Shown here: positions 1 through 9,972 of the stretch, in pieces
Layout of the letters: every line of letters begins with the position of its first letter
Position numbering within the stretch: position 1 is the first letter of the stretch
Assembly (NCBI GenBank): GCA_003254885.1
Contig: QANT01009182.1
Span: 1 to 23,229 of the forward strand
Source of the DNA: Purshia tridentata
Lineage: Eukaryota; Streptophyta; Magnoliopsida; Rosales; Rosaceae
Direction: 5' to 3'
DNA length: 23,229 nucleotides
Notes under the pieces: model-generated
The model's database searches: none
What the model was told of the DNA's origin: nothing
Seen by the model: only the letters and a program-made list of their open reading frames with translations
Position numbers and translations under genes: made by a program

Positions 1-132
1 CTCAGTTTGGCCTTCCTCCTCCATAGGAGCTTCAGCTGCTTTTCCAGTAGCACGGTCTTTTTCAAATATATTGCTAAGTCTATCATACAATGCATAAGAT
101 TTGTTTCTCCATGGTTTTGCATCATCATGATA
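1..132 (-). CDS. Myb/SANT-like DNA-binding domain protein, partial exon
   Basis: The minus strand reads 44 uninterrupted codons from 132 down to 1 and leaves the window without a stop. Residues include DDAKPWRNKSYALYDRL and FEKDRATGKAAEAP. The pattern of a Trp-Arg block, an aromatic 'LYDRL' helix and then 'F-KDRATGK-AE' is what I recall from the end of the Myb/SANT-like domain in plant proteins such as L10-interacting MYB-like and Harbinger-associated trihelix proteins. The upstream boundary fits an intron 3' splice site: on the minus strand an A/T-rich tract ends in ATAG at 140-133, just before the first codon. The preceding AT-rich bases (133-201) would be intron. No start codon is in view. 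It may be a host gene or the accessory protein of a PIF/Harbinger element. Domain assignment is from memory of the family; exon limits are inferred. Confidence 0.6.
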
Positions 133-1584
133 CTATGATAAAATAAAAATAAAAATAATCAAAATAAAATAACAAAATAATAATCAAAATAAAAATCATA
201 TTGTAACACCCCGTACCCTCCAAAGTTGTTTTGAAAAGCTTTTTAAAGGTTTTCAGGATTTTACTGGAAAGATAAAATGTTTTGGGTGTTTTTCCAATTT
301 TAAAGTTTGACTTTTAAAAAAAAACTTGGGGTAAAAGTTGACATTTAGTTTGAGCAAAGTTTTTGTGTTGACCTTAGGTCCATTGGAAAGTTCTCGTTCT
401 CACGAGTTTGTAGACACGAAGCACGCATCAAACGGAGTTACGGTTTGAAAGTTACGACCGTGTGAAAAGAGAGGCAAATTTGTAATTTTGGAAAAAGTTA
501 GTTTTAAAAAGCCACAGAACCCCAGAAACTTCTTAGTTTCAATCTCTTCCCCCTCCCGCAATCTCTCTCTCTCGCGAGTTCTCTCCCAGCCGCCACTATC
601 ATCGGCGCGTAGGGGTGCATCCGGCGGCGGCTGGACTCGGGCTTTGGTCCACCATGCTCGCCTCCCCCTCCTCCACCTCCCTTGGTCTCGGTTCAACCCA
701 AACGCACCCGAAAACCTGAGTTTTAGTTTGCGCATCGTGAGAGTCACTGAGGGCAATCTCCTTTTTTCGACGACGACGCGACCTCCCACCTGCCCAGACT
801 TCTTCGTCTCGTCGAGCCCGTCATGGTGGTGTCCTCCGATCGTCCATCAGAGCGCTGTAGGCAGCGGATCGTTGGTGGGTGTGCCGACGGCTTCTCCGGC
901 CGTTTTCGTCAGTTTCCAGCCACTTTTGGTTGTCGACCCAGGTTTGAGAATCGATCCACTTAATGTACTCTACGTGCTTGTGTAGTTCATTTTTTTGCTA
1001 AACGTGAGTTTCAGTTTTCGTGCAGTTGACCACCGTGGGTCCCGCTGCGTGTGGTGGCACCAGCGACCCGTTCCTTGGTTTTTGGCCTTGGGCCAACCAC
1101 CCGAACCTGTGGGTGAGTTTCCTTGACTTTTCGTGTGTTTTCCGGGGCCGGGTAGTCACAGTGTGTGGTGGTTCCTGCCCGTTTCAGTAGTTTGTCAACT
1201 TATTTGTGAACTTTGGTTTGTTTTGTTGGTTGTCTGGTCTTAACAGGTACTCGGCACAGGAATTTATACTTCTGATTCTGTTGTGCTACTGGATTTTGGA
1301 ATCTGTGCAAAGGAGCCACGAAGGGTAGTTTGGTCTTTTCGCGTGGTCACAGTGAGTGAACCTAAGTTCAGTTAATTTCAGTTCAGTTAGTTGTTTGATT
1401 GCTTTGTGTGCTTGTTTGCTGATTGCTAGTAAGGGGGTATGGAATTAGGATTGGAAATCCTAACAGTTAAAGGTTATTTGAGGTTATTAGTAAGGATTAA
1501 GTGAGATTTGGGCATCAGTGGGTATTAATTGAGGATTAAGTTGGATTTTAAGTAAGGATCAGTGGTTATTGTTTGAGGATTAGT

Positions 1585-1730
1585 GAATTCCAATTGAAGG
1601 ATCTAGTTGGATACCAAGCAAGGATCTTGTGGATTGTTTCGAGGTGAATTTTAGTATGAATTCCAATTGAAGGATCTAGTTGGATACCAAGTAAGGATCT
1701 TGTGGATTGTTTCGAGGTGAATTTTAGTTT
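1585..1730 (+). repeat. 73-bp tandem duplication in LTR A
   Basis: Two adjacent 73-bp units (1585-1657 and 1658-1730) both start GAATTCCAATTGAAGGATC and differ at only a few bases, for example AAGCAAGG versus AAGTAAGG. Copy B (minus, 7505-9247) has only one comparable unit, so the duplication is specific to A and recent relative to the A/B split. Confidence 0.9.
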
Positions 1731-2180
1731 AGAGGTTAAATTGAGGATAATTGAGGTATTACTGATCATAGTGAATTTGTTTGGTTTAGAGGATTGGTGA
1801 TCAAGTTAAGGATTGTGATTTTTGGTTTGTGAATTGATTACGATTTGAGGCTTAAGATGGATTGTGATTTGATTATTTTACTGATTTTACTGTTGAGGTT
1901 TATAGTAATTCACTGATACAAGCTCTAGTGAGCTTACCAGGTGTGTATTTAAACCTGAGCAAGGATCTTGTGGATTGTTCGAGGTGATTTTTCAGTTAGA
2001 GGTTAAATTGAGGATATTTGAGGAATTAAGGATCACAGTGGTTTGATTGGTTTGGAGGATTTGGTGATCATGTTAAGAATTGTGATTTGATTATTTTACT
2101 GATTTATTATTTTGAGGTTTCTGGTTAGTTTTCACTCATACGAGCTCTAGTGAGCTTACCAGGTTTGTGCTTAAAACCCA
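1693..2180 (+). repeat. Large direct duplication in the 3' part of LTR A
   Basis: Both units begin AAGGATCTTGTGGATTG (1693 and 1961). Each runs through a TTAAATTGAGGATA block and a GAGCTCTAGTGAGCTTACC-like block (AAGCTC in the first unit), then ends in a TTAAAACC/TTTAAACC word. The first unit is 268 bp and the second about 220 bp with small deletions. LTR B carries a single equivalent, which explains why A (2278 bp) is longer than B (1743 bp). Confidence 0.8.
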
Positions 2181-2479
2181 GTGCACCTGTGGTTGGGTGC
2201 AGGGTTTGGTTTTGCAAGTTAAGCAAGCTGAGGAGGCAGTGGAGAGAAGACGAGGCAGTGGGACCAGCAGTATTTCAGAACTTTGTTTTACACTTTGATT
2301 CTTATGTAAAAGGTTTTACAGCTTGTTTTTATAAACGTGCTTTTGTAACTTACAGTGGTTTCAGTAAATTATTTTATATTCATGGCTCACAGTTTCAGAA
2401 AAAGGGCCCACAGTTTCAGGAACAGTTCTAGTTTTCAGTTTCAGTTGGTTTTCACGTGCCCGAGGGTCGGGGCGTGACA

Positions 2480-3010
2480 CCACTCCCCCTTGCGCATGCC
2501 TCATGGTTGATCCACTTGACTCTTGGCCCAATTGACTTCGTAAAAGGTGGCCCACTACTCTTTAGAAGCTTCTAGAGCACTTTGAATTTGACCAAACATT
2601 CCTTGGTTCCACTAGGAAACTTTGTCCAACTAGGGTTGGGTTTTCCTAGTGCAACTAGGATTAGGTTTTCTTAGTGCAATCAGGATTTCCCTTTTCTAGC
2701 CCTATGATAGTTTTCTTGGTTTGGCTAGGATTCTTTATTTGAGTAGGATTTCAGCTTTTCCTAGTTCCATCAGGATTTCTTTAGTTTTCCTAGTTTGATA
2801 AGGAATTATCCAATTTTGGCTCTTTTGGCTTATTTCTTCATAATTGCCTCATTTGGCCTACAAAACACACAAACAAAGCAAAAACACACAAAACGCCTAG
2901 TTCTAGCATTATAGATCAGGGAATTAGCATATAAAAGCATGCACAAATGCATACTCAACAAAACAGAACCAAGATTTACTGTGCAATCACTATTACTAAT
3001 GACTGTGTGC
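2480..3010. other. Non-coding spacer with degenerate CTAGGATT-type repeats
   Basis: No gene is supported. Between about 2600 and 2815 a loose 20-30-bp theme recurs, built from TCCTAGT, a variable stretch, CAACTAGGATT or CATCAGGATTT, then a T-run. At least seven diverged occurrences can be counted by eye. After 2860 the sequence becomes A/C-rich, with a TATA-like word (TATAAAAG, 2930-2937) that I would not call a promoter without transcript evidence. It may be an eroded LTR of another family. Confidence 0.45.
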
Positions 3011-4170
3011 TGCTGGTTTTGCCCCTAGCTTTTTAGCTTTTTTATGCCTCTTGCCATCAAAGAGTTAAAAGATCAACCAAACACACATTTGCACATTTTC
3101 ACACCTGTTGCCATCAAAGACCGATCCAAGTCCAGCACCCAAGCCCACCCTCTCTCACTCTTATGTTTCCATCTCAGACAAATCGATCCGTACTTTTCTC
3201 CTTCGCTAATAACTGAAACAAAGAGAAGAAGAAGAACAATCAAGTTTTCTATTCCTCCGGAAGGTACGATGACCCTCTCCTTCATTTGCTCAATTTCTCT
3301 TCTTATTTTTTCTTTGTTGCTCTATTTCTCATTCAGACCCATTAATGTTTTTTTCTCTACTCCCATTCTTTTGGCCATGCCAACATGATCTAGATCCTTC
3401 TTGCTTCTGACCCGTTTTCACTCTCTTTTGTCCAAGATTTGAGTTTGTTTTGTTTTTTGAAAGGGTTCTGTCTCAGGTATAAGAACCCATGTATTCTTTT
3501 TTATTTCTTTTTTGCGAAAACCCAAGTTCATAATTTTCTAAGTTGTATGTTTCTAAGAGTTTTGCCTATTTAAATTTGGGATTTTTGTTTTCTATACACT
3601 GGGTCTCTTAGAAGAGCTTAAGATGTTTCTATATTTGTTGGGTTTTGCTTGAATTACTATATCTACTGCAAGTTTTGTTCTTTTTGGTGGGATTGGATCA
3701 GGAGTTCAAGTTTCATGTTGTGTTCTAGTTTCTTTTATTCTTTGTGTCAGCTTTGTTTTCCCTTTAGTTGTTCTACTAGTTTTATATTTTGGTCCACAAT
3801 ATCATACATTTGAATAGACAATTTTGTCACTTTTAATAAAACAATTGTATGCTTTGTAGGTGGTGATATTTTTCTTTTTGAATAGTTACATTCAAATTGT
3901 GTCAAGCGGTAAGTCTCTTTATAATATGTTATATTTTCTTATTTTAAGGTTTGTTTATGAGTCATGACTGTCATTAATTTGTTGGTTGCCAAAGACCAGC
4001 ATGCTTAATTTTTTAATTTGTGATTATGTAATTTTTTCATGTTCATCGGCCTGCTAATACAACTGTAAAAGGTTCTATGCAATTGTGAAAGATGTATATG
4101 AAGATCAAATTTTTGATTAAATGGCTCACAGATAAATAGGGTTTAGAGTAAAAATATCAAGCTTCCAATT
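3011..4170. other. AT-rich spacer with a transcript-leader-like block
   Basis: Bases 3100-3265 are C/T-rich, then purine-rich, and end in AAG|GTACGA. That resembles a plant 5' untranslated exon followed by a splice donor (GT at 3264-3265). The 114-codon frame over it (3044-3388) is simple-composition sequence ending in a hydrophobic stretch and is not convincing as a protein. From 3400 to 4170 the sequence is T-rich and intron-like. A 48-bp word at 3961-4008 (GTCATGACTGTCATTAATT...) recurs at 6461-6507. It could be the leader and first intron of the Helitron gene starting at 9973, but the sequence alone does not prove that. Confidence 0.3.
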
Positions 4171-4366
4171 TTTTTATCTTTATTTTCGTAAATAGCTGGT
4201 AGTATTAAATCAAAAGTCATTTAATCAAAACACTAAAGAAAGATTCAAATCATTACCATTTTCGTTTGTTCATGAGTCATTTTTTATCTCTATTTTCGTA
4301 AATAGCTGGTAGTATTAAATCAAAAGTCATTTAATCAAAAAGCTAAAGAAAGATTTAAATCATTAC
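4171..4366 (+). repeat. 110-bp tandem duplication, second unit split by LTR C
   Basis: Unit 1 (4171-4280) and unit 2 (from 4281) share TCGTAAATAGCTGGTAGTAT, then TCAAAAGTCATTTAATC and ATCATTACC, at a 110-bp period. Unit 2 stops at 4362-4367 where LTR C begins and resumes after it (6438-6465, ending in the same GTTCATRAGTCAT word). Unit 1 therefore shows the uninterrupted target site, ATTACCATTTTC. Confidence 0.9.
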
Positions 4367-4367
4367 A

Positions 4368-6437
4368 TGTAACACCCCCAAACTCGAAGGTTGAGAGTAT
4401 GATTAAATCAAACTTATTCGTAAATTATTAACACAAAGCTAAAATGAAACTCCGAGTTTACTAGATAAAGAGTACAGAAAACCTCGAATAACCAAGTTTA
4501 CCAAAAAAAAACTCCAATCCTTAAAGGAACTGAAACTTAATCTGTCCTAAGACCTAATGTGGAAAATCCACTTATTAACTAAGGAAAAAGTTTCGTGGTT
4601 ATAATCCTAGGGGACCAAGTCACGCTCAAGGAACAGCTGCCAAAGCCTCTAAGTATCAGCAAAAACATCATCACCTGAAACCACAACAAACTACTAGTGA
4701 GATAAACTCAGTAAGTAGCCCACCAATAGAAAATAGCACAACCAAAAATTCATAATTAAACATACAAGTGTAAAGAGTGCACTTCATAGCATATGAATAC
4801 TTAGAAACTTACTTAGAGCTCGTTAAGTACTATCGTGCTAGTCCTTAGCTTACATAAAAGGGAGCCTTAAGTCACCTATCGGTGACCCCCACATATGCGG
4901 GCCTTATAGCTTAGTCAATATTACAAACTTATCATAATACTCCCTTTAAAATATAACTAGCATATAATACTTAAAGGTTCAAAGCAAGACATATAGATGC
5001 AAACACTTAACATAGCATAGCATAGCATAACATACTCTTATAATAATATACATATTAAATCCATTGTGGTTCCAGCATATAAGGGTACTCACCTGAATTC
5101 AAGAACAAGAGTACACAAGCCACTGATATAAGCCCTAAGAATGGTTCTTAATCTATTTCAAACAATAAGGAAAAATACTTAATTTACAATCCTTAACGGT
5201 GACTCACAATTTGCCAAGCTAATCCAGAACTGACCATTATCCATCTGTGAATTTTATAAGTTCTATATTTTCTCCAAAAATTCTGAAAATAATTAGAGGG
5301 AATCTAGACTCTTAAAGCCACGAACACACAAATTTCTAGCTCAAACCAAGCTCAAGAGACCTCTCTTAGCCGACCCTTAAAGTACCATAATAAACTATTA
5401 GCAAGGCCAATCCACGAATTTTATAAAAATAACCACCCAAGTGATCGATCTAAAACTCTCCAGTTTAGTACCTTACATATACATAAACATCATATTAAAA
5501 TTCCATAATGAAAAGGTTAGTATAAACCGGTTGTCTATAGCCTTGGAACTGACAGAACCAATCTGTCAGAAAATTTGCTGCGACAAAGCCTTATATTCAA
5601 AAATTCATAGTAAATCCAATTTAAATCATATTTGCGTGATCCTCAAACTCACAGAAACCTTAAGATATTTAGTTTATCATGTATAAAGATTGAACTCAAA
5701 ATCAAACCCTAGATTTATAAAAGTCACCGACAAACCCCTAATGTCAGACTCTTCAGCAAAACTCAAAACCCTAAGCCCCTGATTAGAAAATTCGTTAAAA
5801 ATCCAATGCTTAACCATATAAGAAGATTTCAGACTCTATGAAACACTTAGAAAGTTGAGAATATCATATCAAAGAACCAGATTAAATCAAGGTCATTTAC
5901 CTTCTCAAAGTTAAGACTCTAGTCCTATAGCACAGAATCTGCCAAAACAAACAGTTTAGGGTTTCTTAGCATCTAATGAGACTTAAATCCACACCACCCA
6001 TAGTAATTCAAAAATAAACTTAATAAATTCCTTAATAATGACTTAAGATCCACATACTACTTGAATATCTTGCTTCTTGAAGGAAAACTTGACCCAAAAG
6101 TCTCCACTCCCTGAGAAACCCTAGCTTTTGAGCCGTGTTCTCTTTTTCTCTCACTCTATCTCTAACTCCCAGTCTTTGAATGTTTTTTACTAGGGCAAAT
6201 TCTAATTTTCTCCCTATTAGTTCATTTAAAACATAACAATATCCTTTTTATTTATTTAAAACCTTCTTATCCCCTTAATTTTCCACTTATCCATCACCTT
6301 AAGGATTACCATCTTACCCCTTGTAACAAAACCCTAGCTACCTACCCTAACTAAAACCCAAATTAAAGAAAAATACTAAAAAACATTAATCATAACAAAA
6401 AAAATACAAACATAGCACATCAAATTTGGGTATTACA
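4368..6437 (-). mobile_element. Solo LTR C
   Basis: The block runs from TGTAACACCCCC to GGGTATTACA, so it has TG...CA ends. It is flanked by TTACA (4363-4367) and TTACC (6438-6442). The uninterrupted neighbouring duplicate reads TTACC at the same place, so the left flank carries one later substitution in a 5-bp target duplication. No internal region, primer-binding site or polypurine tract is present, so this is a solo LTR left by LTR-LTR recombination. Strand is inferred: the word order near 4675-4725 (ACCTGAAACCACAAC, then GTGAGATAAACTCAGTAAG) matches the antisense strand of the 12942-15833 LTR (CTACAACCTGGG, then AAGATAATTCAGTGAGTGG). It appears to be a different family from A and B. The 81-codon frame at 5441 is not supported as a gene. 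Confidence 0.85.
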
Positions 6438-7504
6438 TTACCATTTTCATTTGTTCATAAGTCATGACTGTCATCAATTGGTTGGTTGCAAAGATCAGCT
6501 TGCTTATTTAAGTATTAGACATATATCATTATCTAAATGACTTGAATCCAAGTTCCTAGTAACATAAAATAAGAAAATCATGCTGAAACTCAGAACAGAG
6601 AAATACACCCTATTTGGTATATATAGTTTGATAATGCCTATTTTAAGCCTACTAATTAAGTACATATAAACTCCACCAAGTCTTGCTTTTATTCTTAATC
6701 ATATTTCTTTATCTGTTATGTGGTCTACTATATGTAATCTCTTTTATACTGAGACTAAATAAAGTAATGTCGTTATCATGAAAAATATGGTTTGATTGAA
6801 GGGATATATGGTGGCATTGGGTTTTTGGTTGAAAGAGGTTTGGAATTTAGGATTTTTCTATTGGAGTTTTCCATCTATGATTTGGGTTCCTTCTAATTCT
6901 ACAAATTTAGATTAGGGGTTTTTTTTTTTTTTTCCTCAGCTCAGTGTTCTAGGTATGGTGTCTCTCAAGCTTTAATCCTTATTGAGTTGTTTTCCCTCCT
7001 AAGAGGGCTGCTATTTTCTTTTCCCTTTTTTTTGATTGTTCAAAGAGAGTATTTTTTTTAAAAAATTTGGGGTTTTGCATAAAATGAATGGGTTTTTCCT
7101 ATGTTTTTAACTGTACAACAAAAGAGAGAGATTAGTATAAAAGATTTTTCTTTTTGGTTATTTTCCACTATCAGAGAAGAGAGACAAGCCCTCCTTGAAA
7201 AAGGAAACTGTTTGATTAGTAACCTTCAAGTTGTTTGTCCTCCTTTAGGTCAGTTTTTATTAAATAGTTTTTGAACATATTATATTCTGTGTTTTTCAAA
7301 TTGTTTATGTGTTGATTATGACTTAGAAATTTTTCAAATTGAGCTCATTTTCATGGATGAAGAAGAGGTTCTTATGTTTAGAAATTGTCAAATGTGGGTT
7401 TGCTTGTTTTTGAATCTTCAAGTTGTCTGCAACATTTAATGTTAACTGGTTTTTTATTTTTTGGGCTTTAAATTTTCTTGGTATTTAAGATGTGAATTTC
7501 ATTT
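6438..7504. other. AT-rich spacer between solo LTRs C and B
   Basis: I see no gene. It holds the end of the interrupted 110-bp unit (to 6465), a second copy of the GTCATGACTGTCAT word (6461-6507), a poly-T run near 6920 and T-rich intron-like sequence. A stretch at about 7220-7310 (CCTTCAAGTTGTTTG, then TTTTTATTAAATA, then ATATTATATT) resembles 9740-9840, suggesting an old, diverged direct duplication. Confidence 0.4.
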
Positions 7505-9247
7505 TGTCACGCCCCGACCCTCGGGCACGTGAAAAACAACTGAAAATTGAAATTGTGGGCCCTTTTCGTGAAACTGTGAGCCATGAATATAAAATAATTC
7601 ACTGAAACAACTGTAATTTACAAAAGCACATTTATAAAACCAAGCTGTAAAACCTTTTACATGAAAATCAAACTGTAAAACCAAGTTCTGAAATGCTGCT
7701 GGTCCCACTGCCTCATTTTCTCTCCACTATGTCCTCAGCCTGCTTGACCTGCAAAACAAAACCCTGCACCCAACCAAAGGTGCACCGAGTTTAAACACAA
7801 ACCTGGTAAGCTCACTAGAGCTCGTATGAGTGAAAACTAACTGGAAACCTCAAATTAGAAATTCAATAAAATTATCAAATCACAATCCATCTTAAGCCTC
7901 GAATTACAAGCAAACCACCAACTAGCATTCACTATCCTTAACTTGATCACCAATCCTCTAAGCCAATCAAATTCACTGTGATCAGTAATACCTCAATTAT
8001 CCTCAATTTAACCTCTAAACTGAAAATCACCTCAAATTAGTCCACAAGATCCTGATCTGGAATCCAACTAAATTCTCCAACTGGAATTAACTAATCCTCA
8101 AACAATAACCACTAATCCTTACTAAAAATCCAACTTAATCCTCAATTTCCCAAAATAACCTCAAACCTTTCAGGATCTCCCATCCTAATCCGTACCCAAC
8201 TAACTAGCAAACCAACAAGCAAGCACACAAAGCAAGCAAACAACTAACTGAACTGAAAATTAACTGCACTTAAATCACTCACAAAACTGAAACTAATTCA
8301 CTCATAGTGACCATGCAAGAAGACCGAACTGCCCCTCGTAGCTCCTTTGCTCGAATTCTAAAATCCGGCAGCACAACGGCATCAGAAATACAAATTCCCG
8401 TGCCGAGTATCCAAACTCACCCACAGGTTCGAATGGTTGGCTCGAGGCCAAAAACCAAGGAACGGGTCACTGGCGCCACCACACGCAGCGGGACCCACGG
8501 TGGTCAACAGGTGGTCAATTGGGTCGACGACCAAAAGTGGCCAGAAAAGGAAGAAAACAACTGGAGAAGTCGTTGGCCTACCCACGTTGATTCGCCGTCT
8601 ACGGCGGTCCAACAGCTCAATTGAACCCACCAACTAGCTGGGCTCGACGAGGAGAGAAAATCTGGGCGGTCGCTGAGCCTCGTCATCGCCGGAAACGTCG
8701 AGATCACCGCTGTGACACCGATTGTGCGCGATTGGAAACTCGAATTCTAGGCTGCTTCAGGGGGAGGCGCCACCACGGGAAGGAGGCGAGCTTGGCAAGC
8801 TGAAGCCCGAGCCCAGCCGTCGCCGGACCCGCCCCCATTCGCCGGTGGAAGCTTCGGCTGGAAAGAGGGGTCACGAGGAAGAGAGAGATTGTGGGAGAGG
8901 GAGGAGAGAGAAACTGAAGCAAAACTGGGTTTCTGTGCCTTTTAAAAAAATCAACTTTTCCAAAATTACAAGTTTTCCCCTCTCTTCACACGTCCGTAAC
9001 TTCCAAAACGTAGCTTTGTTGGACGCGTGCTTCGTGTCTACGAACTCGTAAGAATGAGACCTTTCCAATAGACCTAAAGTCAAAACCAAAACTTGACCCG
9101 AACAAAAAGTCAACTTTTTCTCCTAAGTTTTAAAATAAACTTACTTTAAAATTGAAAAAACGCCCAAAACGTTTTACTTCCCAAATTAAAATCTCGAAAA
9201 CCTTTAAAAGCCTTTCAAAACAACTTTGGAAGGTATGGGGTGTTACA
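7505..9247 (-). mobile_element. Solo LTR B, same family as A, inverted
   Basis: On the minus strand it starts TGTAACACCCCATACC at 9247 and ends GGGGCGTGACA at 7505. It is flanked on both sides by a perfect CATTT (7500-7504 and 9248-9252), the 5-bp duplication expected of a Ty3/Gypsy insertion. There is no internal region, so it is a solo LTR. Blocks matching LTR A in reverse complement include the termini, the word GAGCTCTAGTGAGCTTACC, the TGACCACCGTGGGTCCC segment and the U3 word GTAGACACGAAGCACGC. The several overlapping short frames across 8307-9051 on both strands fall in the GC-rich middle; frames of this kind also appear at the matching place in A, so I do not call them genes. Confidence 0.92.
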
Positions 9248-9972
9248 CATTTGCTGTGGTTTCCTTTTTTAAACATTTTATATTTGTTTAAGATTTAAGT
9301 CATTCTGTGGGATGTGATGGTTCTAACTTTGATCTTTATACAATTGACCTCATTTGGTCTATGATCCTTTTTATTTCATTAGAACATGGTATCGATATGT
9401 GCTAATTTTTTTTTTCAAATTTATGAAGTTAAAGCTCATATAGGTTTTCTTTTATTTATTTTTATGTTTAAATGAGTTTATAGGGTTTATAAACCTCTAG
9501 ACATTGTTATAAATTTTTTTTCCTCTCTAATGCTTTGATTTTTAAGATTATCTTTCATTTTGTTTGCCTTTTGTGTGAATTTTGTTTTTATTTGGTTGTT
9601 GTAGTAGTGAATTGTTTCATTTTATATGCTTCTCTATTAGAATAACCAATTGTTGCACTCTTAACAAAAAAATGCATGTATTGTAGGTGTTGTTGTTTTG
9701 CTTTTGTAACAGTCATCTTCAGGGTGTTTGATCAGTCACCTTGAAGCCGTTTGATCATTGCTTTGTATTCTATTAGGCAAGAGGTCAATTTTTATTAAAT
9801 ACATTTTAAAATATTATATTTTGTTTTTTTTCAATTTGTAGATATAATTAGAATATGCATATGTTATGCCATTTAAGAATTCTTATTCCTCTAGTTGTCA
9901 TATTATCAATATGTATTTGCTTTGTTTAATTAGAATACATTTATGATTTATGTGTATATATAATTTTTTCAG
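9248..9972. other. T-rich intron-like sequence upstream of the Helitron coding region
   Basis: No coding potential is seen. It is rich in T runs and ends in AATTTTTTCAG (AG at 9971-9972), a good plant 3' splice site 37 bp before the ATG at 10010. The segment 9600-9840 resembles 3800-3900 (shared TGTAGGTG context) and 7220-7310 (shared TTTTTATTAAATA, then ATATTATATTTTG), so it contains old duplicated modules. Confidence 0.4.

Larger units (their letters stand above)
202..2479 (+). mobile_element. LTR copy A, Ty3/Gypsy (Tekay/Del-like), no clear target duplication
   Basis: The block starts TGTAACACCCCGTACC and ends GGGGCGTGACA, so it has TG...CA ends. It matches block 7505-9247 in inverted orientation over most of its length, including both termini. 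Its layout is an AT-rich first 480 bp, a CT-rich then GC-rich middle (about 550-1110) and a G/T-rich 3' part with duplications. No primer-binding site follows 2479 and no polypurine tract precedes 202, so this is not one end of an intact element. The flanking 5-mers (CATAT at 197-201, CCACT from 2480) do not match. It is therefore either an old solo LTR with eroded duplications or a rearranged remnant. The 165-codon frame at 488-985 lies across the GC-rich part and has no family resemblance; I treat it as chance. Confidence 0.75.

Noticed and set aside
488-985. 165-codon open frame on the plus strand in LTR A
   Set aside because: Lies in the CT- then GC-rich middle of an LTR, is rich in Ser/Pro/Arg from composition, resembles no family, and the homologous LTR B does not keep it as one frame.
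2930-2937. TATAAAAG as a promoter
   Set aside because: Such words are expected by chance in AT-rich DNA and no gene start follows at a suitable distance.
3044-3388. 114-codon frame with a hydrophobic end, like a small membrane protein
   Set aside because: The hydrophobic part is translated T-rich sequence and the frame crosses a likely splice donor; no independent support.
8307-9051. Overlapping frames of 60-109 codons on both strands
   Set aside because: They fall inside solo LTR B in its GC-rich part; both strands are open at once, which is a composition effect.
202-9247. LTRs A and B as the two ends of one retroelement
   Set aside because: They are inverted to each other, B has its own perfect target duplication, and no internal coding region, primer-binding site or polypurine tract lies between them.
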